In this document: positions 8,499 through 18,216 of the stretch, in pieces | Numbering within the stretch: position 1 is the stretch's first letter | Layout: each line of letters opens with the position of its first letter | Assembly: GCA_047975195.1 (NCBI GenBank) | Contig: JBKEDB010000001.1 | Coordinates: 1 to 64,000, forward strand | DNA length: 64,000 nucleotides | Origin: Cumulibacter sp047975195 | GTDB lineage: Bacteria; Actinomycetota; Actinomycetes; Mycobacteriales; Antricoccaceae | Direction: 5' to 3' | Position numbers and translations under genes: made by a program | Notes under the pieces: generated by a model | What the model saw: only the letters and a program-made list of their open reading frames with translations | Told to the model about the DNA's origin: nothing | Database searches by the model: none

Positions 8499-9383
8499 AT
8501 GTCGAACGGTCCAGCACGGCGCCCGCAGTCGCAGGCACAGCTACCGGTGCGGTTGGGGTGCGCGGTGCTGGCGACAGGGACCGTGCTGATCTTCATCGCG
8601 CTCATCCTCCGGGCGATCAGTGGAATCAATCTGGCGACGAAGATCATCGTGATCACCGGATTCGGTCTTGCCGCGATCGGATTGTTCTCGTCGGCGGCAG
8701 CCGGCTGGGCGCTCGGCCGCAACGCACGGCGACAGTACGCCGCGGGAGGCACAGGATTCGAGTCCGTACCGGCCGACCGGACCGCGATCAGAGCCATTGA
8801 GTCCGCCCGACTCACCACAGCCGCGGCGCAGCCGGATTTCCCGTCGACCGTCGTTGCGAGCTATCGGGTCCCGGTCGGCGCCCTGACGACGTACTTCGCA
8901 GCGAACGTGCCCGTGATACGCGTGCGGCGGCGCAGCGATCAGAGATTCGAGCCGCCCGCGACGTACCAGTGGATCGCGTTGCCGGTACCCCTTCCTCGCC
9001 TGTTGATCACCCACGACTTACGCGGTCAGAGTGCCATCCTCGGGCCCGACATCAACATCGAGAACGAAGCGTTCAACCGACGGTTCCGGATCGACTCATC
9101 GCTGCCCCTAACGAATCGGGGGTCACGCCCGCAATACGGCGATTTCGCGCGCTACGCGACGGCGGTACTGCACCCGCGGGTAGCCCAACTGCTAAGTACG
9201 CTGCCCGAGAATCGAGTCTTCGTGGTGACCGGCGGATACGCCGCGCTCATCGGCCCGCCAGATCCCGATGTCGCGGCGATGCAACATGGTGCCGACGCTC
9301 TCGCCGCGTTCCAAAGCCTGCTGCCGCCGCATGTGCTCCAGCGATGGGCCGGCAGCGAGGACTACCGACCGACCGCCGACTGA
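8499..9383 (+). CDS. Two-TM membrane protein, possibly DUF3137-like
   Basis: The ATG at 8499 is chosen because GAGGAGG precedes it at normal spacing; a longer frame upstream overlaps the LMF gene. The 294-aa product has two membrane helices (about 20-40 and 48-72), then a soluble domain of about 210 residues. In that domain, the segment ENEAFNRRFRIDSS followed by ATAVLHPRVAQLL resembles the body of DUF3137 proteins, but the match is weak. It is 47 bp downstream of the LMF gene and likely co-transcribed. No function can be assigned. Confidence 0.65.
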   Translation: MSNGPARRPQSQAQLPVRLGCAVLATGTVLIFIALILRAISGINLATKIIVITGFGLAAIGLFSSAAAGWALGRNARRQYAAGGTGFESVPADRTAIRAIESARLTTAAAQPDFPSTVVASYRVPVGALTTYFAANVPVIRVRRRSDQRFEPPATYQWIALPVPLPRLLITHDLRGQSAILGPDINIENEAFNRRFRIDSSLPLTNRGSRPQYGDFARYATAVLHPRVAQLLSTLPENRVFVVTGGYAALIGPPDPDVAAMQHGADALAAFQSLLPPHVLQRWAGSEDYRPTAD

Positions 9384-9413
9384 TCGAGGTCCGGCTGGAC
9401 CTGCGGCCTTAGG

Positions 9414-11687
9414 TTAGGCCCGTTTGAGGGTGAGGCGATCGGCGTACTGCTCGATGGTGCTCCACGAGTAGACCATCGGGAACATCTCTGTCCGCGACCA
9501 CATCTCGTGCTGATCGATGTAGTGCGGCGAGGACGGATCTCCTGACGTGCCGCCGAAAACGACCCAACGCGAGGAGTCCCAATCGCCGACATCAAAGGCA
9601 TAGCGGGCTACCGATCCGGAAATCGTCCGACTGTCGCCGGCCACCCCCGCGCCCATGGCGAGCACGGTCTCGTTATCGCCGCCGAGCGCTGCCCCGGCTG
9701 GATTAAGCGTCGAGCGCGCATCCGGAAAAGCGGTCGCGAGCGGGTGCTGCAGCGCGACTCGATGCCGCTCACCCCACGACAGTGGGTCGCCCTTGGCTGC
9801 GATGTTGTCGAGCGCCTCGGCGGCGACCACTTCCCAGGTAGATCCGCCAAGTAGCAATCGGTCATCCTGCCGTACGAGGGTTGCGATGGACCACCACAAT
9901 TGTGTCACCGGCGCAAATCCCGGCGGCGGTACGGCGTACGCCGAAGAGGTGCTCTGCACGAGTCCGGTGCGTTCTGCCACGAGCCGCGCCATCTCCCAAC
10001 GCAGGTCCGTATAGACGGTTGGGGCAACGTGATTAGGGAGCATCTGCGTGTCCCAGTCGGCGAGTGTGGCGGCGAGGTCGCGGCCCGCGGCGGTGGCCGG
10101 CTCGGCGCGTTCGGCGAGCGCTATGAACAACGGTGCGTTCAACGAGACGACGTCGGCGTGTATGTCGGCCATGTCAGCGATCGTGGCCTGCGACAGGTCC
10201 GCCAGCCTCGACTGGATTCGTTCAAATCGCTGCGGCGGGTGACAGTCGGTGGCCAGGTATCGGCCGGTAGCCGGATCGCTGTCGACGACTCGGTTGTTCG
10301 CTGTGACCAGGAACCCGCGCTCCGGGTTCGCGAAGTGCGGCATGTCTTCGAAAGGAATGACGCCGTCCCATTCGTACTCGCCAGTCCACCCGGGAACCGG
10401 CAGCCAACCATTAATCGGCCCACGCTTCGGCACGATGGCGCGGATCCGGTGCGCGATATTTCCACTGGTGTCGGCCGTGACGAGGTTGTGGTCGACCAGA
10501 CCCCACCCACGGACCGCGTCCAGCAATTCGGCGCTCGTCGTTGCGCGCATCATCGGCAGCATGCAGTCCAGCGAATGGTCCGTGGGTTCGAACTGGATGG
10601 ATCGCAGTGATATAGCCGTTCCCTTGGCCGGGTCACCAATGACGAGCGGCCCGTGATGGGTGGCGTACACGTCGAACTCGACAGGTTTGCTGCCACGGAC
10701 GTCAATGGTCTCGACGCGGTGCTCCATCGGCAGCCACTCGTCCTTGAACAGGTACCTGTCGCCATCGGTTTTATCAATGTCGGTTTTCTCGATGAAGAGG
10801 TCGTGCAGATCCATGAAGGCGATCGTGACGCCCCATGCGACGTTTTCGTTGTGCGCGAAATGCGGGAAGCCAGGGGATCCAGGGATGGTGAAACCGATGA
10901 GATCGAACTCGTCGCACGCGATGTGCTGCTGTGCATACATTCCCGGCATTTCGAATGCGCGATGCGGATCGCCGGCGACGATCGGCCGCCCGGTCGCCGT
11001 CCGCGAACCGCTGACGCACCAGTTGTTGCTGCCACCACCGGTGTGTGTCGGGTCCTGGAGCATCATCAGCGCCTCGATACCCGAGCCCAGTTCAGCGAGG
11101 TCGGCCGTCCACCGCGCTGCCCGCTCGCCCTGCGGGAAGACCAGCGCCTCATTGCCTCCGTCATCAAAGCGGAGTTTGGCGACGTCAGACGGCGGAAGGT
11201 GTGACAGCGCCGCGGCGCGCCACAACTTATGCCAGAGCGAGCCCATCAGATATCCACGCTGCCGCATCGCGGCGACGCCGTGCCAGGGTTGCCAGCGTTC
11301 CGGAGCACCGCCGACGAGCGTGTACTCGTACGGCAGCAGGTCGTTGCTGGCGGCGTACTCGATCCACTCGTTCACCCCGTCGGCGTACGCCGTGAGCATG
11401 TCGCGCGACTCATCGGTGAGTGAGTCGAAGTCACGCCGCGAAGCTCCGGCCGCATCCAGCCGGCGGGCGAGTTTGTCGGCTTCGATGCCCTGCGGGCCAA
11501 CCCATTCCGACCAGCGCCCGGACATCTGGCGGCGTACGGCGTCCATCTGCCACAGGCGGTCGCGGGCGTGCAAGTATCCCTGGGCGACGAAAGCGTCATG
11601 CGCGGTCGCCGTGCGGGCGTGCGCTATCCCCCACTCATCGAAGTAGATCTCGACCTGGCCGTCCAAGACATCGATGCTGAGCTCCAT
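9414..11687 (-). CDS. Penicillin acylase family hydrolase without signal peptide
   Basis: A 757-aa N-terminal nucleophile hydrolase. The A-chain start (DEWGIAHARTATAHDAF followed by GYLHARDRLWQMD) is intact. The spacer ends at GGGSNNWCVSG, where Ser220 would become the B-chain N-terminus and nucleophile after self-cleavage. The B chain shows SGSRTATGRPIVAGDPHR and HFAHNENVAWGVT. Known family members cleave amides such as penicillins, acyl-homoserine lactones or acylated peptides. Unusually, the protein starts directly at the fold, with no signal peptide or lipobox, so it may act in the cytoplasm or start further upstream than seen. It stands alone, convergent with the small membrane protein gene. 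Confidence 0.88.
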   Translation of the reverse strand: MELSIDVLDGQVEIYFDEWGIAHARTATAHDAFVAQGYLHARDRLWQMDAVRRQMSGRWSEWVGPQGIEADKLARRLDAAGASRRDFDSLTDESRDMLTAYADGVNEWIEYAASNDLLPYEYTLVGGAPERWQPWHGVAAMRQRGYLMGSLWHKLWRAAALSHLPPSDVAKLRFDDGGNEALVFPQGERAARWTADLAELGSGIEALMMLQDPTHTGGGSNNWCVSGSRTATGRPIVAGDPHRAFEMPGMYAQQHIACDEFDLIGFTIPGSPGFPHFAHNENVAWGVTIAFMDLHDLFIEKTDIDKTDGDRYLFKDEWLPMEHRVETIDVRGSKPVEFDVYATHHGPLVIGDPAKGTAISLRSIQFEPTDHSLDCMLPMMRATTSAELLDAVRGWGLVDHNLVTADTSGNIAHRIRAIVPKRGPINGWLPVPGWTGEYEWDGVIPFEDMPHFANPERGFLVTANNRVVDSDPATGRYLATDCHPPQRFERIQSRLADLSQATIADMADIHADVVSLNAPLFIALAERAEPATAAGRDLAATLADWDTQMLPNHVAPTVYTDLRWEMARLVAERTGLVQSTSSAYAVPPPGFAPVTQLWWSIATLVRQDDRLLLGGSTWEVVAAEALDNIAAKGDPLSWGERHRVALQHPLATAFPDARSTLNPAGAALGGDNETVLAMGAGVAGDSRTISGSVARYAFDVGDWDSSRWVVFGGTSGDPSSPHYIDQHEMWSRTEMFPMVYSWSTIEQYADRLTLKRA

Positions 11688-12050
11688 TTGCCGACCCTAG
11701 CAACGATTCTCAGGCTTCCCGTGCGGTGATGCATGGAAAAGCAGTCTTCCTATACTCCGGCCTAGGAACCTGACGGCGTGTGCCGTGCAGAACCTAGACG
11801 TCGCTCGCCGCCCGCGACGATCTGGGAATCACCCGGGCGATCCCGCCGGGTTCGGTGATTCGTGGTGGTTGTCAGCATGTTCAAGGCCACCGCACCGGGC
11901 GCGACCTTCGTTCAGAGTTTGTCTGCGCGGCTGAGCAGCTGCGCCCGCCGGTCGACTGCACTGAGCGTTTGGAAAACTTGTCGGACCCGATCGATAGCGT
12001 CGATGCCAGTGGTGACGCTCGGTTGCCGCGTTACCTCGCTGGAGAGCGGA
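11688..12050. other. Intergenic stretch upstream of the DUF222 gene
   Basis: No convincing gene is present. Open frames exist on the plus strand but have no codon-like composition. The sequence should hold the promoters of the divergent acylase gene and the DUF222 gene; TATACT near 11750 is a possible -10 element. The ribosome site GGAGAG before 12051 marks the DUF222 start. Confidence 0.4.
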
Positions 12051-13758
12051 ATGACGATTCAACTCGATCGACCGGTCGATGACGCGGCTCTTCGCGACAC
12101 GACAACTGGGACTGTTTCGACAGACGCATTGGACTACGACGCAGCTGTGGAGCTCGGCGCGCAGATCTCGGCTGGAGCGTCGAAGGTCGCGCGCACGACG
12201 GCGGCGTGGGTCGAGATGGTCGGCCAGTTCGACGCCCGCGGCGGCGCGTTCCAGATGTGGATGGACTCCACCGCACAGTGGCTTGCGTATGCGTGCTCGA
12301 TGAGCGCCGGAACCGCGCGCGAACACGTACGAATTGCGCGAGCGCTACGCGAAATGCCGCTGATCGCCGCCGCGTTCGGGGACGGGCTGTTGTCGTTTTC
12401 CAAGGTGCGCGAATGCACGCGCCTGGCCGGAATGATCGACGAAAAGATCCTGCTCGAAAGAGCGCGCAACTAGACCGCCGCACAACTTGAACGCGCCGTA
12501 CGCGGATTCCGCGCCGGGCGAGCAGACCGACTCCTCGCCGAGGAGCAGCGCCGCGTCACCACTCGTAACCACAACGACGGAACGGTGCAGATCACCGCGT
12601 ACCTACCTGCCGAGGAAGCCGCTGCCGTCCTCGCGGCTCTAGATGTCGCGGTTACGCGGTACCGCACGTCCCAGCAGGCCGCCGAGGTCGCGGACGAGCC
12701 GACGCTCGATGACGCCCTCGCCGCGACGGCTAATGCTGACGGGTTTACGAAGGACCTCGCGGACCCCGGCGACCACAACCCGCCGCGATACACGCGCGCC
12801 GACGCCTTGCTCGATGTCGCCCGCGGATACGTCGAATCCGGCCCCGTCGACAACTCTGGAGAAGACCGCGACATCGTCGTGATCAACGTCAGCGCAGCCG
12901 ACCTCGACGCGGCGACGACGTCCCCACTCGCAGACCCGGCGCCGCACACAGACGGCGGCGTTCCCGCGGGAACGCCCGACCCCACACCCAGCAGGGTCAC
13001 GAACCAAGAACTCCGGCCACGGCCGAGCGCGTGGATCGAGACAGTCGGGCACGTCACCGCCACCACTGCCGCCCGTGTGGCCTGCACCGGCCAGATCCAG
13101 ACCGTCGTCACCGACCCGACCACCGGCGAGGTCCTGCGCCTCGGCCGCACGCAACGCCTCGCGAACCGTCATCAGCGCCGGGCGATGATGGCCCGAGATC
13201 GGCACTGCCAGCACCCCGGTTGCACGCGCGCGGTTCGCCTGCACGCCCACCACATCACCGCGTGGTCACTCGGTGGCGACACCGACATCGAAAACATGAT
13301 CCTGCTGTGCCAGCATCACCACGTCCTGGTGCACGCCGGTGGCGTCACCATCACGAAACGCGCGAACGGCCGCGGTTACCGATTCACCCGAATCGGCGGC
13401 ACCGAGATCACCGCTCAGCACCCCCAGCCAGTACAGCCGGCGGCTCAGCGACGTGGACGATCACCCCACGTTCGAGCAGCACTTGCTGACAGGCAACCTT
13501 GTCGAAGATGCGCGCACCATGGAGCCTCAACCAGTGGACCTCAACCCGCAGTCCCCCGCCGCGCCGATCAGCGCGATCGATCCCGACTGGGACCTCCCCG
13601 ACGAGATGCAATCCGTCCGCGAGCACACCAGCTTCCATGACCACGACACCAACGTCTATCCACGCTGGTCCGGCGCCCGGATCAGGGAGTTCGACTACTG
13701 GTCCCTACTCGAACGCCACGCCACCGAGCCCCGCACCAACCACGAGGTCCGCTACTAA
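12051..13758 (+). pseudogene. DUF222/HNH endonuclease (13E12 repeat type), disrupted twice
   Basis: The frame opens at ATG 12051 after GGAGAG with a typical 13E12 N-terminal DUF222 domain (WLAYACSMSAGTAREHVRIA, then REMPLIAAAFGDGLLSFSKV). An in-frame TAG at 12471-12473 interrupts it; reading straight on gives TAAQLERAVRGFRAGRADRL, the expected continuation. The HNH nuclease domain is intact: RDRHCQHPGCTRAVRLHAHH, then WSLGGDTDIENMILLCQHHH. Near 13430-13450 the frame shifts by one, and the second frame gives a plausible tail (DVDDHPTFEQHLL ... RWSGARIREFDYW) ending at 13758. Full length would be about 569 aa. The family is multicopy in actinobacteria and its biological role is unsettled; mobility or DNA cleavage has been suggested. 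Confidence 0.88.
12957..12976. repeat. 20-bp palindrome inside the DUF222 gene
   Basis: GGCGTTCCCGCGGGAACGCC is a perfect palindrome located in the linker between the DUF222 and HNH domains, where it encodes Gly-Val-Pro-Ala-Gly-Thr. The same 20 bp recur just after the gene. Confidence 0.75.
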
Positions 13759-13760
13759 CC

Positions 13761-13788
13761 CCTTGGCGTTCCCGCGGGAACGCCAAGG
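13761..13788. repeat. 28-bp palindrome directly after the DUF222 gene
   Basis: A perfect 28-bp palindrome begins two bases after the stop codon. Its central 20 bp are identical to the palindrome at 12957-12976. It could be a terminator, but the identity with the internal copy points to a repeated element or a protein target site. Confidence 0.75.
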
Positions 13789-13870
13789 CACGACCGGCGA
13801 TTGTGATCTGCTCAACAACTCGTCCACTAAACTCGGCCGGAGTGTGCAGCCACGATAAGGGGTGTGGCTG

Positions 13871-15890
13871 ATGGCCACGACACAGCCAGAACTGCTTGAC
13901 GCGAGCGACGAATTGATTGAAAACGCGGTGCAATACGCCGATCCGCTCGTCTTGCGCGGGCTGGTCTACCAGCTGACCGGCGACGAGCGTTTGGCGAGCG
14001 GCGTCACAGTCGACACCGTGGTCTCTGGATTCCGCTCCAAGCAGGTAATCGGTTCAGCCGACGACGTCGCGCTGATACGATAGAAGGCCGCGGAGTTCTT
14101 GAAGGCCTGCCGCGACGCGGGGATGCACGATATCCCGCTCGGCCCACCCGAGCGCCTGCAGCGAAGTCTCAGTCTGACCGCTGGCACCTCGGTCCCAACC
14201 GCCGAACTGGACATGTGGGTCGAGCAACTAGGACTCGACCCACATGTGCGGGGTCTGTCCTGGTCTTCACAAACCACTCCGGACCAACTCACCGAGTTCT
14301 CAGTACTGGTGATCGGGGCGGGCATGGGCGGGTTGAACGCGGCCGTTTAGCTCAAACAAGCCGGCGTCGAGTTCCGCGTCATAGAAAAGAACTCGCAGGT
14401 GGGCGGAACCTGGTACGAGAATCGCTATCCGGGGGCCCGAGTCGATACTCCGAGCCGCATCTACACGCAGGTATTCGGCGCAAACTTCGCCTACCCGTCG
14501 CCGTACTGCGAGCAGGCCGAGAACGAGAAGTACGTCAACTGGATCGCCGATCACTTCGCGCTCCGCGAGCACATCACCTTCGACACGGAGGTTTCCGCCG
14601 CGACGTGGGACGAACAGGCGGGCATGTGGAACGTAGACGTCGACGGCCCGGACGGTGCTACGACGCTGCGGGCGAATGTCGTGATTACTGCGGTCGGATT
14701 CCTCTCCCGACCGAACATTCCACACATCACTGGCATCAGAAACTTCAGCGGCGACTACTTCCACACCGCTCGCTGGCCGTTGTCTCTAGATATGGCTGGC
14801 AAACGGGTCGCAGTCGTCGGCAGCGGTTGCACCGGCTACCAGTTGGTACCCAAACTCGCTGCCGATGCCGAGGTGGAGCACATCTATCTCTTCCAGCGCA
14901 CGCCGAACTGGGTGTATGACACGCCCGGCTACCTCAGTCCCTACCCGGACCCGGTGAATTGGCTGGACCGGAATTTCCCGTACTTTCCTAACTTCGTGCG
15001 GTTCTCCTACTCGTGGGCACTACGACCGAGTGAAACTGCACCAGCCAACGAGGTCGATCCGAACTTCGACGATCCGCATGCCGTCAGCGCAGCAAACAAA
15101 GAACTGCGCGACCAGCGGCTTGCGTTCATGCGCAAGAAACTCGGCTCCCATCCCGACCTGATGGCCGCGATGCTGCCGGATGCCCCACCGATGTCGGCGC
15201 GGCCAGTGTTGGTCGACGCGAACTACAGCATCTACGACGCGATCCTGCGCGACAACGTCACACTCATCCCCGAGGGCATCAGTCACGTCACCGAGGCCGG
15301 GATCGTGAAAGCCGACGGCACCGAGTGTCCGGTGGACGTGATCGTGCTGGCCACCGGGTTCCGCGCCAACGACTTCCTCTGGCCAATGGAGATCCGTGGC
15401 CGGGAAGGCCGCACCATCGAGCAGTTGTGGGAAAAGGACGGCGCACGCGCTTACCTTGGCAACTGCGTACCGGGCTTCCCGAACTTCTTCATGCTGTACG
15501 GGCCGAACACCAACGCGAATGTCGGATTCGCTGCGATCCACCTCGAGGAGCTCGTTACCCGATTCGCGCTCGCCTGCATCGAACGGCTGATCCTCGATAG
15601 CAAGAAATTCAGTCGAGGTCACCGAGACGGCGTACTGGAATTACAACAACGCATTGGACGAGGCCGCTGCGACCAAGGTCTACCTCGACCCCCGCGCGCA
15701 CAACTACTACACCAATGAACACGGCCGCTCGGCACCGAATGGCGCGTTCGACGCCCGACTACTACGGGAATGGCTGCGCGATCCGAGCGGCGACCAGCCC
15801 ACCACCCCGAAGACGGACGACGAAGACGACATCATGCGCCTGCGAGATGTCATCGCACCATATTTCGGCAAGGACCTAAAGGTCACCTGA
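13871..15890 (+). pseudogene. Baeyer-Villiger-type flavin monooxygenase, two amber stops and a frameshift
   Basis: From ATG 13871 the sequence reads as a class B flavin monooxygenase with the N-terminal extension of the cyclic-ketone type. TAG codons in frame lie at 14081-14083 and 14348-14350; both fit CAG to TAG changes (IR*KAAEF and AAV*LKQAGVEF). The FAD motif VLVIGAGMGGLNAA sits just before the second stop. After it come GGTWYENRYPGARVDTPSR, the NADPH motif VAVVGSGCTGYQ, and the late LATGFRANDF. Near 15600-15620 the frame shifts by one; the second frame continues EVTETAYWNYNNALDEAA and ends at 15890. The original length would be about 670 aa. Such enzymes insert oxygen next to ketones to make esters or lactones; this one is dead unless all three lesions are sequence errors. 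Confidence 0.9.
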
Positions 15891-15940
15891 CGAGTCGCCT
15901 CTAGCTTCCTGGGGCCAAGCGGAGCTGGTATGAATTTCGT

Positions 15941-16837
15941 ATGAGCGAGCACGACGCGTCCGTACGCAACATGGTGATGGACGCGATTCGCGAACTCAGC
16001 ATCACGAACGGAGGCTGGGTCACTCGCGCCGACCTGACCAGCCTGGTCCTCGCCGATGGAACAACCCGACGTGCGATCGATCAAAGCCGGGGCATCTGGA
16101 ACCCTCGGGATCTCGACGCCACGCTCAGCGTCCTGTCCTCGCCGACCGGGCCGTACGCAGATGCCCAGGTCGCGACTGGGTTGTACCGGTACTCATACCG
16201 AAGCGGGTCCGGGACAGGCGGAGATAACCGCAAACTCATCCGAGCGTATGAACTCCAGCTCCCAATCGTGCTGTTAATACGCCTCGACTTGCCGGGTCAC
16301 TTCGCTCCGGTATTTCCCTGTTATGTCACCGACAATGACCCCGTCGAACAGGTCGTATACATCGCGGTCGATGCACCGGCGCACGATCTAATGTCCCCGA
16401 ACGCGAGCGAACTCGAACGGAATTATGCAGAACGGACCACCCGCCAGCGGCTACACCAAGCGGCCTTCCGGGGTCAGGTCCTGCTCGCGTACGAATCAAC
16501 GTGCGCGGTCTGTCGCCTACGGCATCCGGAGTTTCTCGACGCCGCTCATATCATCGCCGACAGTCACGAAAGAGGCGATGCGATCGTGCCGAACGGCTTA
16601 ACGCTGTGCAAGATCCACCATGCGGCGTACGACCGAAATCTGATGGGAATTTCCCCGGAGTATCGCGTGCATATCGACCTTAATCTGCTTGACGAGATCG
16701 ACGGGCCGATGCTGAAACACGGGCTACAGGAAATGCACGGCCAGTCGATCACAGTTCCTCGCGCACGGCGACAGCAGCCAGACCGCGAGCGCCTCGATGT
16801 CCGGTTCCGGGCATTTCAAGATCGCCAATCCTGCTAG
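15941..16837 (+). CDS. HNH endonuclease, restriction-type
   Basis: A 298-aa protein with an N-terminal region of about 150 residues of unknown fold and a C-terminal HNH nuclease. The metal/DNA site is readable as CAVCRLRHPEFLDAAHI, then GDAIVPNGLTLCKIHHAAYD: two zinc-type cysteines, the HNH histidine (AAHI), the asparagine (PNGL) and the final histidine pair. The layout resembles stand-alone predicted restriction endonucleases of the McrA-like group, which cut modified DNA, but specificity cannot be told. No methyltransferase lies next to it. Codon use is a little less GC-rich than in its neighbours (TTA and ATA codons occur), which suggests horizontal transfer. Confidence 0.8.
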   Translation: MSEHDASVRNMVMDAIRELSITNGGWVTRADLTSLVLADGTTRRAIDQSRGIWNPRDLDATLSVLSSPTGPYADAQVATGLYRYSYRSGSGTGGDNRKLIRAYELQLPIVLLIRLDLPGHFAPVFPCYVTDNDPVEQVVYIAVDAPAHDLMSPNASELERNYAERTTRQRLHQAAFRGQVLLAYESTCAVCRLRHPEFLDAAHIIADSHERGDAIVPNGLTLCKIHHAAYDRNLMGISPEYRVHIDLNLLDEIDGPMLKHGLQEMHGQSITVPRARRQQPDRERLDVRFRAFQDRQSC

Positions 16838-16880
16838 ACACATCGGCAGCGCCGACGCCGCGCGACGTTATTCTCGGGCG

Positions 16881-17561
16881 ATGGACACGTTTCGGACGTG
16901 GACGGCAGCGGCGTACGGCGCGCTCGTCGTCACCCACCTCATTGCCCAACTCACCGAAGCCACCGCCCTAGCGCAGGTCACCCAGTGGGTAGCGATGCCG
17001 CTGCTCACTGTCGCTTTCTTGGCTCAGCGGCCACCGAGTGGGCGCCGCACCCGGTTCGTGCTGATCGCGCTGTTCTGCTCCTGGCTCGGCGACGCCCTGC
17101 CTGACTTCTTCACCGGCGACACTGCCTTCCTCGTCATGGTGGCTGCGTTCCTTTTCGCGCAGATCGCCTATATCGCGGCGTTCCTTCCACACTGGCGAGA
17201 CTCCTACCTCCGCTCTCCGTGGCTGCTGGCCTACGCGGCAGCGATCGGCGTACTCGTCTATTTCTGCGCCCCGCACGCCGGGAACCTCCTCGTGCCAGTG
17301 TTGATCTACGGCGCCGCGCTCGGGACCATGGCAGTGCTGGCCAGTGGATTCAACGGCATGACGACCGCAGGCGGCGCGCTGTTTCTCCTCTCCGACGGAC
17401 TCATCGCCCTCGGCGCGTTCGCCACGGATATTTCACTGCCGAATGCCGACTTCTGGATCATGCTCACCTATCTGGTCGGTCAAGGCCTACTCGCGTACGG
17501 CGCCGCGCGCCGACACATCCGGCTCGACGGAGTTGGCCACCCCCGCTACTCGGTCGGGTGA
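16881..17561 (+). CDS. Lysoplasmalogenase-like YhhN family membrane protein
   Basis: A 226-aa membrane protein with about eight hydrophobic helices. Family marks are the MPLLTVAFLAQ region (where TMEM86/YhhN have K-P-x2-T), FCSWLGDALPDF, MVAAFLFAQIAYIAAF and GGALFLLSDGLIALGAF. Eukaryotic members hydrolyse the vinyl ether bond of lysoplasmalogens; the bacterial substrate is uncertain. The ATG at 16881 is used because the first helix follows at once; it lies 43 bp after the HNH gene. The Sua5-type gene follows after 33 bp. Confidence 0.85.
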   Translation: MDTFRTWTAAAYGALVVTHLIAQLTEATALAQVTQWVAMPLLTVAFLAQRPPSGRRTRFVLIALFCSWLGDALPDFFTGDTAFLVMVAAFLFAQIAYIAAFLPHWRDSYLRSPWLLAYAAAIGVLVYFCAPHAGNLLVPVLIYGAALGTMAVLASGFNGMTTAGGALFLLSDGLIALGAFATDISLPNADFWIMLTYLVGQGLLAYGAARRHIRLDGVGHPRYSVG

Positions 17562-17594
17562 CCCGACACTTGCCCCTCGGTGGATAATCGGCGC

Positions 17595-18212
17595 ATGGCC
17601 ACCTACATCGACATCCATCCCGTTGACCCGCAGCCTCGCCTGATCGAGAAGGCAGCGAACATCGTCCGGGACGGTGGCCTGATCGCGTACCCCACTGACT
17701 CCTGTTACGCATTGGGCTGCTCGTTGGCCAACAAGGACGCGTTACAGCGGATTCGCGACATCCGAAAACTAGACAGCAAGCACGACTTCACCCTTGTCTG
17801 CCGTGACTTCTCGCAGATGAACGAGTACGTCATGTTCGACAACTCGCTGTTCCGAGTACTGAAGAACGCAACACCTGGGCCGTACACGTTCATCATGAAG
17901 GCCAGCCATGAAACTCCGCGCGTCATGCAGAACGCCAAGAAGAAAACGGTCGGCGTCCGTATCCCCGACCATAAGGTCGCGCAGGCGCTGTGTCAGGAAC
18001 TTGGTACGCCGATCGTGTCCAGCACGCTCCTGCTCCCCGAGCATGACTCGCCACTTCTGATGGGCTGGGAGATCAAGGACGAACTTGATCACGTGCTGGA
18101 CGCCGTGATCGAAGGCGAATCCGGTTTCACGCCCACCACGGTCGTGGACTTCACCGGTGACGAACCCGAACTACGCCGCGTGGGCGCGGGTGACCCCACT
18201 CCGTTCGAGTAG
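17595..18212 (+). CDS. L-threonylcarbamoyladenylate synthase family (YciO/Sua5)
   Basis: A 205-aa YrdC-domain protein. The typical N-terminal run GGLIAYPTDSCYALGCSL, then RKLDSKHDFTLVC, PGPYTFIMKAS and KKTVGVRIPDH are all present. YrdC/Sua5 enzymes make threonylcarbamoyl-AMP for the t6A modification of tRNA. This protein is of the YciO type without the C-terminal Sua5 domain; the physiological role of YciO proteins is less certain than that of TsaC, so a second tRNA enzyme elsewhere is possible. The ATG at 17595 is preferred over a GTG five codons earlier, as the fold begins there. Confidence 0.88.
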   Translation: MATYIDIHPVDPQPRLIEKAANIVRDGGLIAYPTDSCYALGCSLANKDALQRIRDIRKLDSKHDFTLVCRDFSQMNEYVMFDNSLFRVLKNATPGPYTFIMKASHETPRVMQNAKKKTVGVRIPDHKVAQALCQELGTPIVSSTLLLPEHDSPLLMGWEIKDELDHVLDAVIEGESGFTPTTVVDFTGDEPELRRVGAGDPTPFE

Positions 18213-18216
18213 CGAT

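Noticed and set aside
10660..11646. 328-codon plus-strand frame over the acylase gene
   Set aside because: Antisense shadow: the minus-strand gene has all acylase motifs.
14081..14350. TAG codons as recoded amber (pyrrolysine-like or suppressed) sites
   Set aside because: The window also holds disrupting TGA codons and frameshifts, and normal intact genes end in TAG (for example at 3905), so general amber recoding is unlikely.
15941..16837. Complete restriction-modification system around the HNH nuclease
   Set aside because: No methyltransferase or specificity gene is next to it; its neighbours are a broken monooxygenase and a lysoplasmalogenase-like gene.
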